Part shown: positions 1-8,798 of the stretch, piece after piece | Layout: each line of letters starts with the position of its first letter | Position numbering within the stretch: the stretch's first letter is position 1 | Source of the DNA: Acetobacter sp. | GTDB taxonomy: Bacteria > Pseudomonadota > Alphaproteobacteria > RF32 > CAG-239 | NCBI GenBank assembly: GCA_023665325.1 | Contig: JAMPED010000001.1 | Coordinates: 213,418-240,694 of the forward strand | Direction: 5' to 3' | DNA: 27,277 nucleotides | The notes under the pieces: model-generated | Databases searched by the model: none | What the model saw: only the letters and a program-made list of their open reading frames with translations | What the model was told of the DNA's origin: nothing | Position numbers and translations under genes: made by a program

Positions 1-4
1 AATC

Positions 5-1657
5 TTATTTTACAAGCATTTTTTGAGTTTTTTGACGAGGAAAAGCGATTTGGAAGCAAGTTCCGATGTTTTCTTTGCTATTTACGGAGATGGTTCCATT
101 AAATTTTAAGATGAGGTCTTTAACAATTGCTAAGCCTAAACCGGTTCCTTTTTTGTTGTTACCAGTATTTGTGGAATAAAATGGCTCAAAGATGTGTTTG
201 AGTGCTGTTTCAGAAATGCCGATGCCTGTGTCTTTAATTTCAATTAAGATATTTTCTTTATTAGTGTTGGTCTTGATTTCTAATGTGCCACCATTAGGCA
301 TTGCATTGATGGCGTTTTGCACAAGGTTTAATATAATCATTTTAAAGTCGGTTTCATTGCCAATAATTTTTTCTTTAGTATTTGAAAAAGCTCTTATGAG
401 ATTTATGCCATTACTTTTGATTTCATAATCAAGTAGAGAGAGGGTATCGTTAATATTTGCAGTGATGTTAAATGATACAGTGTTTTGTTCAGCATTTCGC
501 GAAAGTTTTAGTAATCGTTCAGGAACTTTAATACATTCTTTTATTTGTGTTGAAATCATTTCCAGATATTTTTTTTCATTATTATTTTCAATATTTTGTG
601 AATAATATTTTTGTAGTAATCCTTCTAAAATAATGTTAATTGCGCCAAGGTTATTTTTCATTTCGTGTGCAAGTGACGTGGCAAGAAAACCCAGAGATGA
701 AATTTTTTGTTGGTGAGAATAAGTTATATTTTCGCTTAAATCACGGATGGATTCAACAATACCGGAAGCTCCATTGATGTTAATACGAGCGGCATTGATA
801 GATAGAGGGCGCTCGTTGACACTGTGTATTGGTTTGATATTTGTTTTGGTTTGGGATGATTTTTTTAATTCTTGTAGAGGGCATATATATTGTGTAGAGC
901 TACAAGGACAAGATGCTTCTTTATTATATGATTCATAACATTTGGTGGATTTGTGGAAATATTTATTACGTATATGTTCGGCATATGCTTTGTTGTATAA
1001 AACAATATTGTAGTTTTCATCAATGACACGAATTGCATCAGGAAGAGTATCAATTAGGTTTTGAAGAAAGATTTCTTTTTCTTTGATTTGGTTAATGTTA
1101 TTCTCAATATTATCTAACATAAAGTTTATAGTGTTTGTCAGGCTGTCAAATTCGTCGGTGTACCTGCTTCGTTGTGATTTTAAACGATTGCTGAAATTAC
1201 CCCTTGCAACATTAGCTGAAAGCTCGGTTAGTTTATCAATTGGAGTGAGTACCCAACGGCGTAGCAGGAACCAAAAAATGATTAAGGAGATGAGTGTTAG
1301 GGCAGCACCAAAACTAATGATTTTTAGACTTTCTGATAGTGTTGCATAGTTTTCATTATAATTTTGATTTAATTCCTCATTTAATTTGCGTTCCGTACTT
1401 AATTCTTGTTGTTTTTGGGTTAAACTTGCTGTGATTTGTTTTGTTTCCTCTGGGTGCAATTGACTTATCTTTTTGCGTAGTGCGAGATTTTCATTTAGTA
1501 GCTCAATAACATATTGATTTCTTGAAATGATGTTACTGTGTTCGCTACGGATTTTTTTGCCGATAGTTCCATCAAAAATGATGAGAAATATACCGGCACT
1601 AAGTAAGAAGAAAGCCAGAATGGTAAAAAAGAATTTTTTATTCAAACTTAAAAACAT
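5..1657 (-). CDS. Membrane sensor histidine kinase (HAMP-PAS-HisKA-HATPase)
   Basis: A 550-residue transmembrane sensor kinase. Hydrophobic segments at about 9-29 and 112-132 flank an extracytoplasmic part of about 80 residues that looks coiled-coil (rich in E, K, Q and N). A HAMP-like region (about 133-185) and a PAS-like region (about 195-310) follow. The dimerisation helix carries the phospho-acceptor motif HEMKN (H331). The ATPase domain shows the N box (NLVQNAINAM, about 444-453), DTGIGI (476-481) and GTGLGLAIV (504-512). The PAS region has a Cys cluster (C240, C250, C252, C259) that could bind metal or sense redox; that role is inference. It is the last gene seen in the murJ operon, starting 2 bases after the gloB stop, and a partner regulator could lie beyond the window edge. 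The signal is unknown; the kinase assignment is very secure. Confidence 0.93.
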   Translation of the reverse strand: MFLSLNKKFFFTILAFFLLSAGIFLIIFDGTIGKKIRSEHSNIISRNQYVIELLNENLALRKKISQLHPEETKQITASLTQKQQELSTERKLNEELNQNYNENYATLSESLKIISFGAALTLISLIIFWFLLRRWVLTPIDKLTELSANVARGNFSNRLKSQRSRYTDEFDSLTNTINFMLDNIENNINQIKEKEIFLQNLIDTLPDAIRVIDENYNIVLYNKAYAEHIRNKYFHKSTKCYESYNKEASCPCSSTQYICPLQELKKSSQTKTNIKPIHSVNERPLSINAARININGASGIVESIRDLSENITYSHQQKISSLGFLATSLAHEMKNNLGAINIILEGLLQKYYSQNIENNNEKKYLEMISTQIKECIKVPERLLKLSRNAEQNTVSFNITANINDTLSLLDYEIKSNGINLIRAFSNTKEKIIGNETDFKMIILNLVQNAINAMPNGGTLEIKTNTNKENILIEIKDTGIGISETALKHIFEPFYSTNTGNNKKGTGLGLAIVKDLILKFNGTISVNSKENIGTCFQIAFPRQKTQKMLVK

Positions 1658-1659
1658 TT

Positions 1660-2358
1660 TTATTGTCCTATAAATTCTGCTAATGTTTGGGCTTGAAGGT
1701 AAGGGTTAAATTGTTTTTCTTCTGCTAGTGTTGCTGGGGCGATGTGACCTGTTTCTCTTAATAACATTTTTTCAATGTATGATTGAAAAGCGGTGGATGA
1801 TATTGCTTGCGGAGGTAAGCAGGATCTTGTGTATTCGTGTCCGGGAAAGATAAGAGTGTTGTCTGGTAGAGCTTTTATTTTTTGTAAACTATCAAACATT
1901 TGTGCGGGAGTTCCCTCAAATAAGCCACCAATACAGCAATTAAATAATACATCGCCTGTAAATAGTAATTTTTCTTTAGCAAAGTGATAGATAAGATGTC
2001 CATTAGTATGTCCAGGGGCGGCTAGTGGCGTTATTTCAAATGTGCCAATTTTGATGATGCTGTTATCTATGGCAGCGATATCAGCAGCGGGAACCTTGTC
2101 AAATTCTTTTTCAGGGGCTATAATTTTTAAATCGTATTTTTGTTTGAGTGCTTCGTTTGCCTCAACGTGATCAAAGTGATGGTGTGTGGTAAGGATATAT
2201 GAAGGAGATAGATTGAGCTCATTTAATTTGTTTAGAATTGGTTGGGTTTCTGCGGCATCAATAATTATAGTTAGTTGGCTTTTTTCATCTGTTATGATAT
2301 AAGCATAGTTTGCCATATTTTTTTCGTTACAGAAAACGGGGATAATTTTTGGTGTCAT
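1660..2358 (-). CDS. gloB: Hydroxyacylglutathione hydrolase-like metallo-beta-lactamase fold protein (glyoxalase II)
   Basis: A 232-residue metallo-hydrolase. The zinc-binding motif THHHFDH (H59, H61, D63, H64) is complete, with further ligands at PGHTNGH (H117), TGD (D136) and PGHEYT (H174). The segment GGLFEGTP and the PGHEYT motif are typical of glyoxalase II, which hydrolyses S-lactoylglutathione to lactate and glutathione in methylglyoxal detoxification. The length fits a slightly short GloB (about 250 residues), with a reduced C-terminal substrate-binding region that still contains an NPYLQ motif like the family's NPFLR. The ATG overlaps the stop of the upstream gene as ATGA, implying coupled translation. 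A related thioesterase of the same fold is the alternative. Confidence 0.88.
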   Translation of the reverse strand: MTPKIIPVFCNEKNMANYAYIITDEKSQLTIIIDAAETQPILNKLNELNLSPSYILTTHHHFDHVEANEALKQKYDLKIIAPEKEFDKVPAADIAAIDNSIIKIGTFEITPLAAPGHTNGHLIYHFAKEKLLFTGDVLFNCCIGGLFEGTPAQMFDSLQKIKALPDNTLIFPGHEYTRSCLPPQAISSTAFQSYIEKMLLRETGHIAPATLAEEKQFNPYLQAQTLAEFIGQ

Positions 2359-3254
2359 TTTTGTAATCCTTTCTTTAAATGTCCCATATCTAAGGCTAGA
2401 AAGTCATAAAAAGCAGTTGTATAGTCTAGTATACCGACAAAGTTGGGTAGGTTTGAGGCTGTAGAGAGAGAGTAGGCTATACTTTCTCCGATGGTGAAAT
2501 TTCTTCGTTTAAGCAGGTTGGCACGTGCATTCCAAACGGTTTCATAATTGATATTGGAGTTAAATGTTAGAGCAAAACTACGCATACTTTCAATTAAACT
2601 GTTAAATATTTTAAAACGATAACCATCGTCTTTGTTTTCCAGCGGTTCTAGCCCTTCGTTGGTGTACCAAACCTTTTCTTTGTATAAAGAATTTGCCTTA
2701 TTAGCAACGCGGGAAAAACCCCAGTTGCTTTCCATTGCTGCAACAGCGATAAGGATGGACGGGGGAACACTGTTGATGCGTAATTTAAGATTATCTATTT
2801 GCAACTCTATTCGATTTATTTCGGTTTGACGGGTAAAGTAGTCATATTTAAGAGCAAGTTCTTCTAGTTTGTTTTGTTCTTCTTTTGATATAGTATTATT
2901 TTCTTTAAAATGACGTTCTATACGGAGGAGTGTGTTGCGTTCGTTTGCTATTTCTTCGTTAATTTTTAGGGCTAATGGGGTAAGAATACGAATAAATAAT
3001 TCATTACGATATTTTTGTGATTTAATTGACTGGAAATCAGAAGGTAGTGTTTTAAGGAAGATGGCAGGATAGGCTCCATCATTTAGGGAGAGAAATCTGG
3101 TGTATCCGTGTTTGGAGAAAAGGTCTTCAGTTTCTTTAACAGTAGCATTTTCAATATATAAAATTCCTCCTGCTTCTCTGATTTTTATTTCGGCTAAACA
3201 GGAAGAAACTGTGCAAAGCACGGCGGTTAGAATAAAAGTGAGTCTTTTTATCAT
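2355..3254 (-). CDS. Bax/FlgJ-like glucosaminidase-domain protein, secreted
   Basis: A 299-residue protein with an N-terminal Sec-type signal (hydrophobic 6-20, likely cut after about residue 21). A helical, charged middle part (about 95-160) follows. The C-terminal half matches the Bax-type glucosaminidase domain (GH73-like): PPSILIAVAAMESNWG at 164-179 carries the likely catalytic Glu (E175), and the downstream SLIESMRSFALTFN resembles the family's second conserved block. Family members cleave the glycan chain of peptidoglycan, so a periplasmic wall-remodelling role is likely. It overlaps nfu upstream and gloB downstream by ATGA, so it belongs to the murJ operon. Sharing an operon with the lipid II flippase supports a wall function. 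The exact bond cleaved is not known. Confidence 0.82.
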   Translation of the reverse strand: MIKRLTFILTAVLCTVSSCLAEIKIREAGGILYIENATVKETEDLFSKHGYTRFLSLNDGAYPAIFLKTLPSDFQSIKSQKYRNELFIRILTPLALKINEEIANERNTLLRIERHFKENNTISKEEQNKLEELALKYDYFTRQTEINRIELQIDNLKLRINSVPPSILIAVAAMESNWGFSRVANKANSLYKEKVWYTNEGLEPLENKDDGYRFKIFNSLIESMRSFALTFNSNINYETVWNARANLLKRRNFTIGESIAYSLSTASNLPNFVGILDYTTAFYDFLALDMGHLKKGLQK

Positions 3255-3763
3255 ATAAGTGTTGCCTCACGTATTTCCGGCAGATAACGTATAAGGTTTT
3301 TTTCTACACGGTTTTTTAGGGTTTTTTCAGCATATGGGCAGCCGTGACATTTGCCAAGAAAATGGACATAGACAGTACCATTTTCTTCTTTTATAAATTC
3401 GATATCTCCGCCATCTTTTTGCAGAAATGGGGCTATAATGATTTTTAAAATAAGGCATATTTTTTCAGGTAAGTTTTGTTCTGGTGCTGATTGAATGGGT
3501 AGATTTTCTGAAACAAAATCATCAATTTCGGCTAGTGCGATAGCGCTTAAGTCTTCTAAAGTTTCCTCAGAAGTGCTTTCAATATATAAAAAGTCTGTTG
3601 TTAGTAATATAGTTTTTGCTAGATTGGTATTTGCGATGTTTTGCATCATTTGCAAATTGGTTGAGGCGTTGGGGGTGTGATAAAAAGTGCCACGAATTGG
3701 TTGGGGCGTTGTGAAAAAGAGGAGAGTTTCAGTTGTGGTGATGTTTTTTTCTTCAATAATCAT
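3251..3763 (-). CDS. nfu: NifU-like iron-sulfur scaffold/carrier protein Nfu
   Basis: A 170-residue protein with the two-domain layout of alphaproteobacterial and mitochondrial Nfu. The N-terminal Nfu_N-type domain (about 10-85) includes FFTTPQPI and LLTTDFLYI. The C-terminal NifU domain (about 100-170) includes LQKDGGDIEF and the CHGC motif (C139, C142) that binds a Fe-S cluster between two subunits. Nfu passes assembled clusters to target enzymes in the cytoplasm. A GGA-containing ribosome site lies about 7 bases before the ATG. The gene begins 10 bases after the DUF2333 stop and ends with an ATGA overlap into the Bax-like gene. No other cluster-assembly genes are nearby, which is common for nfu. 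Confidence 0.93.
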   Translation of the reverse strand: MIIEEKNITTTETLLFFTTPQPIRGTFYHTPNASTNLQMMQNIANTNLAKTILLTTDFLYIESTSEETLEDLSAIALAEIDDFVSENLPIQSAPEQNLPEKICLILKIIIAPFLQKDGGDIEFIKEENGTVYVHFLGKCHGCPYAEKTLKNRVEKNLIRYLPEIREATLI

Positions 3764-3773
3764 AAGTTTTTCC

Positions 3774-4817
3774 TTATTTTATGGCGCAAGATATTTGGTT
3801 AATTTGGTTTTGTGCTTGTGCGAGATAATATGCTATATAAAGTAAATGATTAGCTGTGTAGCTGTCTGCAAGAGCACCGTTTTGAATGGTAAGAGGAGAA
3901 AGCTGTACGGCATCTTTGAGGTATTTTAATGCACTGGTGATGTTTTCATATTGGTTTTTTTCAACAATGACTGTTTGGTAATCTTTAGCAGTTGCTGATA
4001 ATATGTGGTATATTGTAAAAGAGGTTCCTTGTGCATAGTAAAATCTGTCATCAGCTTTAAAATCTAGTATTTCAGAATTATGTTCTTGTATCTGTTTTTC
4101 TAGTTTAGTAATTTGACGTTTTATAAGGTGTGATATGCTAGTTAAGATATAGCTTAGTTCTTGCTGTTGTGTTATTATATTGTTTTGTGATGGGGTAAAT
4201 TCAGCAATTTTGGCTAAAGCTTTTCGGTATTGTTTGGCAGAGCCGGGGGCAAATTTATTTTCCTCCGTTTGGGAGAAAAGCCATATATCAGATGGGTAGT
4301 CAAGTAATTCTCCAGCTTCTTTTAATTTGTCATTTTTATATAAGGCTGCAAGCCGTTTGGTTAGGTAGAGAATGCTATCTTTAACGCCTAGTTGAAAGTT
4401 GGGGAGGTTGTCTAATATTGTTGCGGGGAAAATAGCAGGAAGAGCTGGTACCCAAGCTGAATCATCCACTTGTGTTTTTAAAACATACGCCATTGTTGGG
4501 GTGAGATATTTTGTGGTTTTTTGAGGGAGCTTGATGTTTATTTCCAATGGATTGTTTATTTTTGAGCTAACAGCGGCTCCTAAGCCATAGTAAATGGTGA
4601 AAAAAGCAATGATGAGTAAGCTAGCAAAACGCCAACGTTTTGTTATTAGGGTTATGAGTTCTTTTAGTTTTTTTTTGTATTTTATTTTTGTGGTAGGGGC
4701 TTTTATGTGCTGAAAGAATGTGCTAGTCAAATTGCGGCATAGTGCGGGGATACGTGTGCACTTATTAAGACCAGGTTTTATTATTTTTTTTAGTTCGGTC
4801 AAAGTGTTTTTTCTCAT
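3774..4817 (-). CDS. DUF2333 family inner-membrane protein
   Basis: A 347-residue protein with a basic N-terminus (1-48) and one membrane segment at about 51-69 (LLIIAFFTIYYGLG). The rest is probably periplasmic. Recalled DUF2333 signatures are present: DNLPNFQLGV in the middle and DDRFYYAQGTSF near the C-terminal third, with a late block rich in NGALADSYTANHLLYIAYYLAQA. Function is unknown. It starts inside the murJ stop (ATGA overlap) and is followed after 10 bases by nfu. Linkage with murJ and a glucosaminidase hints at envelope work. The family match is from memory and is good but not proven. Confidence 0.75.
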   Translation of the reverse strand: MRKNTLTELKKIIKPGLNKCTRIPALCRNLTSTFFQHIKAPTTKIKYKKKLKELITLITKRWRFASLLIIAFFTIYYGLGAAVSSKINNPLEINIKLPQKTTKYLTPTMAYVLKTQVDDSAWVPALPAIFPATILDNLPNFQLGVKDSILYLTKRLAALYKNDKLKEAGELLDYPSDIWLFSQTEENKFAPGSAKQYRKALAKIAEFTPSQNNIITQQQELSYILTSISHLIKRQITKLEKQIQEHNSEILDFKADDRFYYAQGTSFTIYHILSATAKDYQTVIVEKNQYENITSALKYLKDAVQLSPLTIQNGALADSYTANHLLYIAYYLAQAQNQINQISCAIK

Positions 4818-6385
4818 ATCTTTTTTCTCCGTAACAGCAGATTTTGGATAATTGCCGTGATGTCTAAGATACCCTTTATTTTAGCTGCGATTAAAAAAGT
4901 TGCAAGTCCTATTATGCCAATAATGGTTAATTTTATAAACAGATATAGGATGTTTGAAGATGGGAGGATATAATTTAAGCCGAGTTTAGTCGTATGTATA
5001 CATATTCCCATAAATATTGAGCAGAGTGCAATATTTAATGTTTTTTTCTTTAATTCGTTTGAAAAAAACCAGTAACCGCGTTTTTTAAGTCCGTTAATAT
5101 ATTGATATAAGGAAACAAATGCGGCAATAGAGGTGGCCGTGGCTATTCCGATGTGTCCAAAAGGTTTCATCAATAGGAGATTCATACTCAGATTAGTGAT
5201 AAATACAACGATGCTGTATTTGACCGGTGTTTGGGTATCACCACGAGCAAAAAAGTTTGGCATTAGTGCTTTAACCATCACATAACAAGGAAGACCAATG
5301 GCATATGCCTGAAGAGCAAGGGCAGTTTTTTTAGTATCTGCTGCGGTGAATTTACCGTGTTCAAATAGTAATTCTACTAGCGAATCGGCGAGGCAAATAA
5401 ACATTATTGCAGCAGGGAGAGACATCATTAGTCCATAAATGACGGCTTTATCTTGGATTTCTACTGCTTCAGAGGTCTCTTTGGCTTTAAGTTTGCGTGA
5501 AAGTAGAGGTAAGAGCGCGACGCTTATAGCTGCTCCGATAACACCTAGAGGTAGTTGTTGTAGGCGATTTGCATAATATAACCAACTGACAGCGCCACTT
5601 GCGACTAAAGAAACAAGGATGGTATCAACAACCATATTGATTTGGTAAATTCCAGCGCCGACAACTCCAGGAGCAATGCGTTTAAATAATGTACGAATTT
5701 CTGAATCTTGTATTAATTGGCGAATTTGCAAGTTAGGTTTGATTTTGATATGTTCTTTATTTAAGAAATATTTTAGCCATATAACCTCAATGATGCCGGA
5801 AATGGTAATTCCCCAAGCCATTCCATATACGGGCATATCTAAAAAAACGACAGACAGTAAGCCGGCAATAATAATTCCGATATTAAGGATAATCGGAGCG
5901 GCTGCTGGAGCGGCAAAGCGGTCAAAAGAGTTTAATATTCCAGCTTGAAATGAAACAATTGAAATGAATAACAGAAAAGGGAAAGTGATGCGACAGAGTT
6001 CAATGGTTAAGGAAACTTTGGCTGTATTACCGGAAAATCCAGGTGCTAAAAACTTGACAACATATGGCATTCCGAGTTCAAAGATGATGACAAAAAGAAT
6101 GAGGAAAAAAGTTAACAACGATATGGCTTTGGCGGCAAATTCGATAGATTTATCTCTTCCAGAAGTAATGAGATTGGATGAGAATAATGGTACAAATGCG
6201 GAAGAGAAAGCGCCTTCGGCAAAAAGACTACGAAATAAATTAGGTAGTTTGAATGAAACGAGGAAGGCATCTGAAACAGTGCCAGCACCTAGAAAATTAG
6301 CAATTATCATATCTCGGAGAAAACCGGTTAGACGGCTTATCATTGTAAAACCACCGAAAGTTGCGATAGATTTGATAAAAGACAT
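4814..6385 (-). CDS. murJ: Lipid II flippase MurJ (MviN)
   Basis: A 523-residue polytopic protein (about 14 membrane helices) of the MOP superfamily that moves lipid II across the inner membrane for peptidoglycan synthesis. The N-terminus SFIKSIATFGGFTMISRLTG followed by RDMIIANFLGAG is the classic MurJ opening. The blocks SDAFLVSFKLPNLFRSLFAEGAF and NRLQQLPLGVIGAA are also diagnostic. An in-frame TTG lies 6 bases upstream (6391). A GGAG at 6399-6396 sits 4 bases before the TTG and 10 before the ATG, and the ATG at 6385 fits the family start better. It is the first gene of a six-gene minus-strand operon and diverges from the glycosyltransferase gene across about 140 bases. Confidence 0.96.
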   Translation of the reverse strand: MSFIKSIATFGGFTMISRLTGFLRDMIIANFLGAGTVSDAFLVSFKLPNLFRSLFAEGAFSSAFVPLFSSNLITSGRDKSIEFAAKAISLLTFFLILFVIIFELGMPYVVKFLAPGFSGNTAKVSLTIELCRITFPFLLFISIVSFQAGILNSFDRFAAPAAAPIILNIGIIIAGLLSVVFLDMPVYGMAWGITISGIIEVIWLKYFLNKEHIKIKPNLQIRQLIQDSEIRTLFKRIAPGVVGAGIYQINMVVDTILVSLVASGAVSWLYYANRLQQLPLGVIGAAISVALLPLLSRKLKAKETSEAVEIQDKAVIYGLMMSLPAAIMFICLADSLVELLFEHGKFTAADTKKTALALQAYAIGLPCYVMVKALMPNFFARGDTQTPVKYSIVVFITNLSMNLLLMKPFGHIGIATATSIAAFVSLYQYINGLKKRGYWFFSNELKKKTLNIALCSIFMGICIHTTKLGLNYILPSSNILYLFIKLTIIGIIGLATFLIAAKIKGILDITAIIQNLLLRRKKI

Positions 6386-6529
6386 ATTCAAATTTCTCCG
6401 AAAAATTACAGATAAGTGATTTTAATATTAAATCTGTTAATAAAGGGCAAATAAATTGTGTTTTATCATAAAAAAAGATAAACTTATACTAGTAGTTAGT
6501 AACTAACCCGCCAATAACGGAGAAAATGG

Positions 6530-7504
6530 ATGAAAAAGCTTATTAACCAAGATAAACAACAACCGGATTTATCTGTCATTGTTTCAATGTATAATGAAGA
6601 GGAAAGTTTAGAAGCTTTTTTTGAAACAATGGAGCAAGAATTGGCGTGTCTTCAGGGGTATAGTTATGAGATTATTTGTATTGATGACGGTTCGACGGAT
6701 GCAACATTTGTATTGTTAGAGGAGCGTGCACGTAAAGATGAACGTATTAAAATTATTAAATTTTCACGTAATTTTGGTAAAGAATACGGTCTGATGGCGG
6801 GATTGAAGTTTTGTCGAGGTCGTGCGGCTATTCCGATTGATGTAGATTTGCAAGATCCTCCAGTACTGATTGCTGAATTTGTTAAAAAGTGGCGGGAAGG
6901 ATATGATATGGTTTATGGTATCCGTAATGACCGTAGTAGTGATACTTTTTTGAAACGGTGGACGGCAAAGCTGTTTTATAAAACCTACAATTTGATGACA
7001 AAGTCGCCTATTCCTTATAATGCTGGAGATTATCGATTGATTGATCGTAAAGTTATCAATGCGATTTTAAGCTTAAAAGAGCGTAATGTTTTTATGAAAG
7101 GTGTGTTTGGATGGACAGGGTTTAAATCTTGCGGCATTAAATATACACGCCAAAAACGGTGTGCGGGTGAAAGTAAATGGAATTATTGGAAGTTATGGAA
7201 TTTTGCGTTGGACGGTATCACGGCATCAACAACTTTTCCTTTACGAATTTGGACATATTTGGGGTCAATACTTTCGGTAACAGGAATGTTTTATGCTCTT
7301 TATATCATCATTCGGACAATTGTGCGTGGAACGGATGTTCCAGGATATGCTTCTCTGTTAGTGTTTATCCTGCTGTTGGGGGGGATTCAGATGATTATAT
7401 TAGGAATTTTGGGAGAATATATAGGGAGAATTTTTGTAGAAGTTAAAAATCGTCCTTTGTATATTGTTGAAAAGAAAGTGAACTTGAATGACGAAGAAGT
7501 TTAG
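6530..7504 (+). CDS. Family 2 glycosyltransferase, GtrB/ArnC-like (polyprenyl-phosphate sugar transferase)
   Basis: A 324-residue enzyme. The GT-A catalytic domain occupies about 10-235: LSVIVSMYNEEESL at 14-27, IDDGSTD at 51-57, RNFGKEYGLMAGL at 80-92 and the metal-binding DVDLQDPP at 104-111. Two membrane helices at about 238-265 and 275-300 end in the GEYIGRIFVEVKNRPLY signature. Relatives move a sugar from UDP-sugar to undecaprenyl phosphate on the cytoplasmic face, for O-antigen glucosylation or lipid A modification. The sugar cannot be read from sequence. The ATG has GGAG 7 bases upstream. A possible -10 (TATACT, 6485-6490) lies upstream. The 3' end overlaps ampG by 17 bases, so the two are co-translated. 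No flippase of the GtrA type is next to it. Confidence 0.9.
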   Translation: MKKLINQDKQQPDLSVIVSMYNEEESLEAFFETMEQELACLQGYSYEIICIDDGSTDATFVLLEERARKDERIKIIKFSRNFGKEYGLMAGLKFCRGRAAIPIDVDLQDPPVLIAEFVKKWREGYDMVYGIRNDRSSDTFLKRWTAKLFYKTYNLMTKSPIPYNAGDYRLIDRKVINAILSLKERNVFMKGVFGWTGFKSCGIKYTRQKRCAGESKWNYWKLWNFALDGITASTTFPLRIWTYLGSILSVTGMFYALYIIIRTIVRGTDVPGYASLLVFILLLGGIQMIILGILGEYIGRIFVEVKNRPLYIVEKKVNLNDEEV

Positions 7505-8747
7505 GGCTCTTTTTAACAAAGAAATGTTTGTGACGTTAGTGTTTGGTTTTTCCAGCGGGTTACCATTAGCGTTGGTTTTTGGTACACTATCGCTCTGGCT
7601 TAAAGATTATAGTATCGCTTACCGCACAATTGGAGCATTTTCTCTTTTGCGTTTACCATATTCATTTAAGTGGTTGTGGGCTCCGGTGGTGGAAACGATG
7701 CGGTTGCCTGGTTTGGGGCGATTAGGTAAGCGTCGTAGTTGGGCTCTATTTGCGCAGATGGGGCTGTTTTGCAGTATTTTGGCTCTTTCTAGTTTAACTC
7801 CGACACATCATATTTTTTATATGGCAGTGGCGGCGTTATTTATCAGTTTTTTTTCTGCGACACAAGATATTGTGCTTGATGCGTTTAGGGTAGAGCTTTT
7901 TTCAAATAATACTGAGCAGGAGGTTGATGGAGCAACGATTTATGTGTTGGGTTATCGTGTTGGTAATGTGCTTTCAAGTGCTGGGGCAATTGGTTTGGCA
8001 GCGGTTGTTTCGTGGAATGTGGTTTATTTTTTGATTGCTCTTTGTTTGCTTTTAGGAGTTGTTGCGGTTTTGCTTGCGAAGGAGCCTATTAGTTATCGTC
8101 CGAATCGAAAAGAAAAAGGAAATTTATGGCAATATGCGTTAGTGGAGCCTTTTAAAGCATTTATGAAAAAAAAATATTGGGGGGTGGCTTTACTAATTGT
8201 TTTTTGCTATCGGTTGAGTGATGCGTATTTTGGTCCGATGGCGTATCCTTTTTATGCAGATTTAGGATTTTCTAAAGTTGAAATTGCCTATATTTCGAAG
8301 CTTTATGGAATGGTGGCGACTATTGTGGGAGGAGTTTTAGGAGGATATATTATTAACCGCATTGGCTTATTAAAAGGATTATTATTGTTTGCTGTAGTAC
8401 AAGGAATGACGACGGCGCTTTATATTCCGTTATATTATATTGGGCATAATGTATGGTATTTAATGTTTACAATTTCGTTGGAAAATCTTTCTTCTGGTAT
8501 GGCAACAACAGCTATTATTGCTTTTATGTCGATTTTATGTAATAAAGGGTATACAGCAACACAATATGCGTTACTTTCTTCTCTTCCAGGGTTTGCAAGA
8601 GATGTTTTTGCTTCCACATCTGGTAAAGTTTTGGAAATGACATCTTGGTCAACATTTTTTGTTATCAGCACATTACTTGCTGTGCCGGCAGTGCTGTTGT
8701 GCTGGTATTTGTATAAAAAACATCCAGACTATTTAATAGAGGCTTGA
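7488..8747 (+). CDS. ampG: AmpG-type muropeptide permease (MFS)
   Basis: A 419-residue major facilitator with about 12 membrane helices. The start region FGFSSGLPLALVFGTLSLWLKD followed by YRTIGAFSLLRLPYSFKWLWAPVVE is the AmpG hallmark. AmpG imports GlcNAc-anhydroMurNAc-peptides released during wall turnover so that they can be recycled, and in some bacteria this feeds beta-lactamase induction. The ATG lies inside the end of the glycosyltransferase gene (17-base overlap). Location opposite murJ and a Bax-like glucosaminidase makes a wall-turnover neighbourhood. No amidase or ampD/ampR genes are visible in the window. The family is secure; substrate is inferred from it. Confidence 0.9.
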   Translation: MTKKFRALFNKEMFVTLVFGFSSGLPLALVFGTLSLWLKDYSIAYRTIGAFSLLRLPYSFKWLWAPVVETMRLPGLGRLGKRRSWALFAQMGLFCSILALSSLTPTHHIFYMAVAALFISFFSATQDIVLDAFRVELFSNNTEQEVDGATIYVLGYRVGNVLSSAGAIGLAAVVSWNVVYFLIALCLLLGVVAVLLAKEPISYRPNRKEKGNLWQYALVEPFKAFMKKKYWGVALLIVFCYRLSDAYFGPMAYPFYADLGFSKVEIAYISKLYGMVATIVGGVLGGYIINRIGLLKGLLLFAVVQGMTTALYIPLYYIGHNVWYLMFTISLENLSSGMATTAIIAFMSILCNKGYTATQYALLSSLPGFARDVFASTSGKVLEMTSWSTFFVISTLLAVPAVLLCWYLYKKHPDYLIEA

Positions 8748-8798
8748 GTTTTTGAAAAAAATGATGTATGATAAAGCAGATTTTTGAAAAGAGGCTTT

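Noticed and set aside
5964..6419. 151-residue plus-strand frame opposite murJ
   Set aside because: It is the complement of the conserved MurJ N-terminus and has no independent signals.
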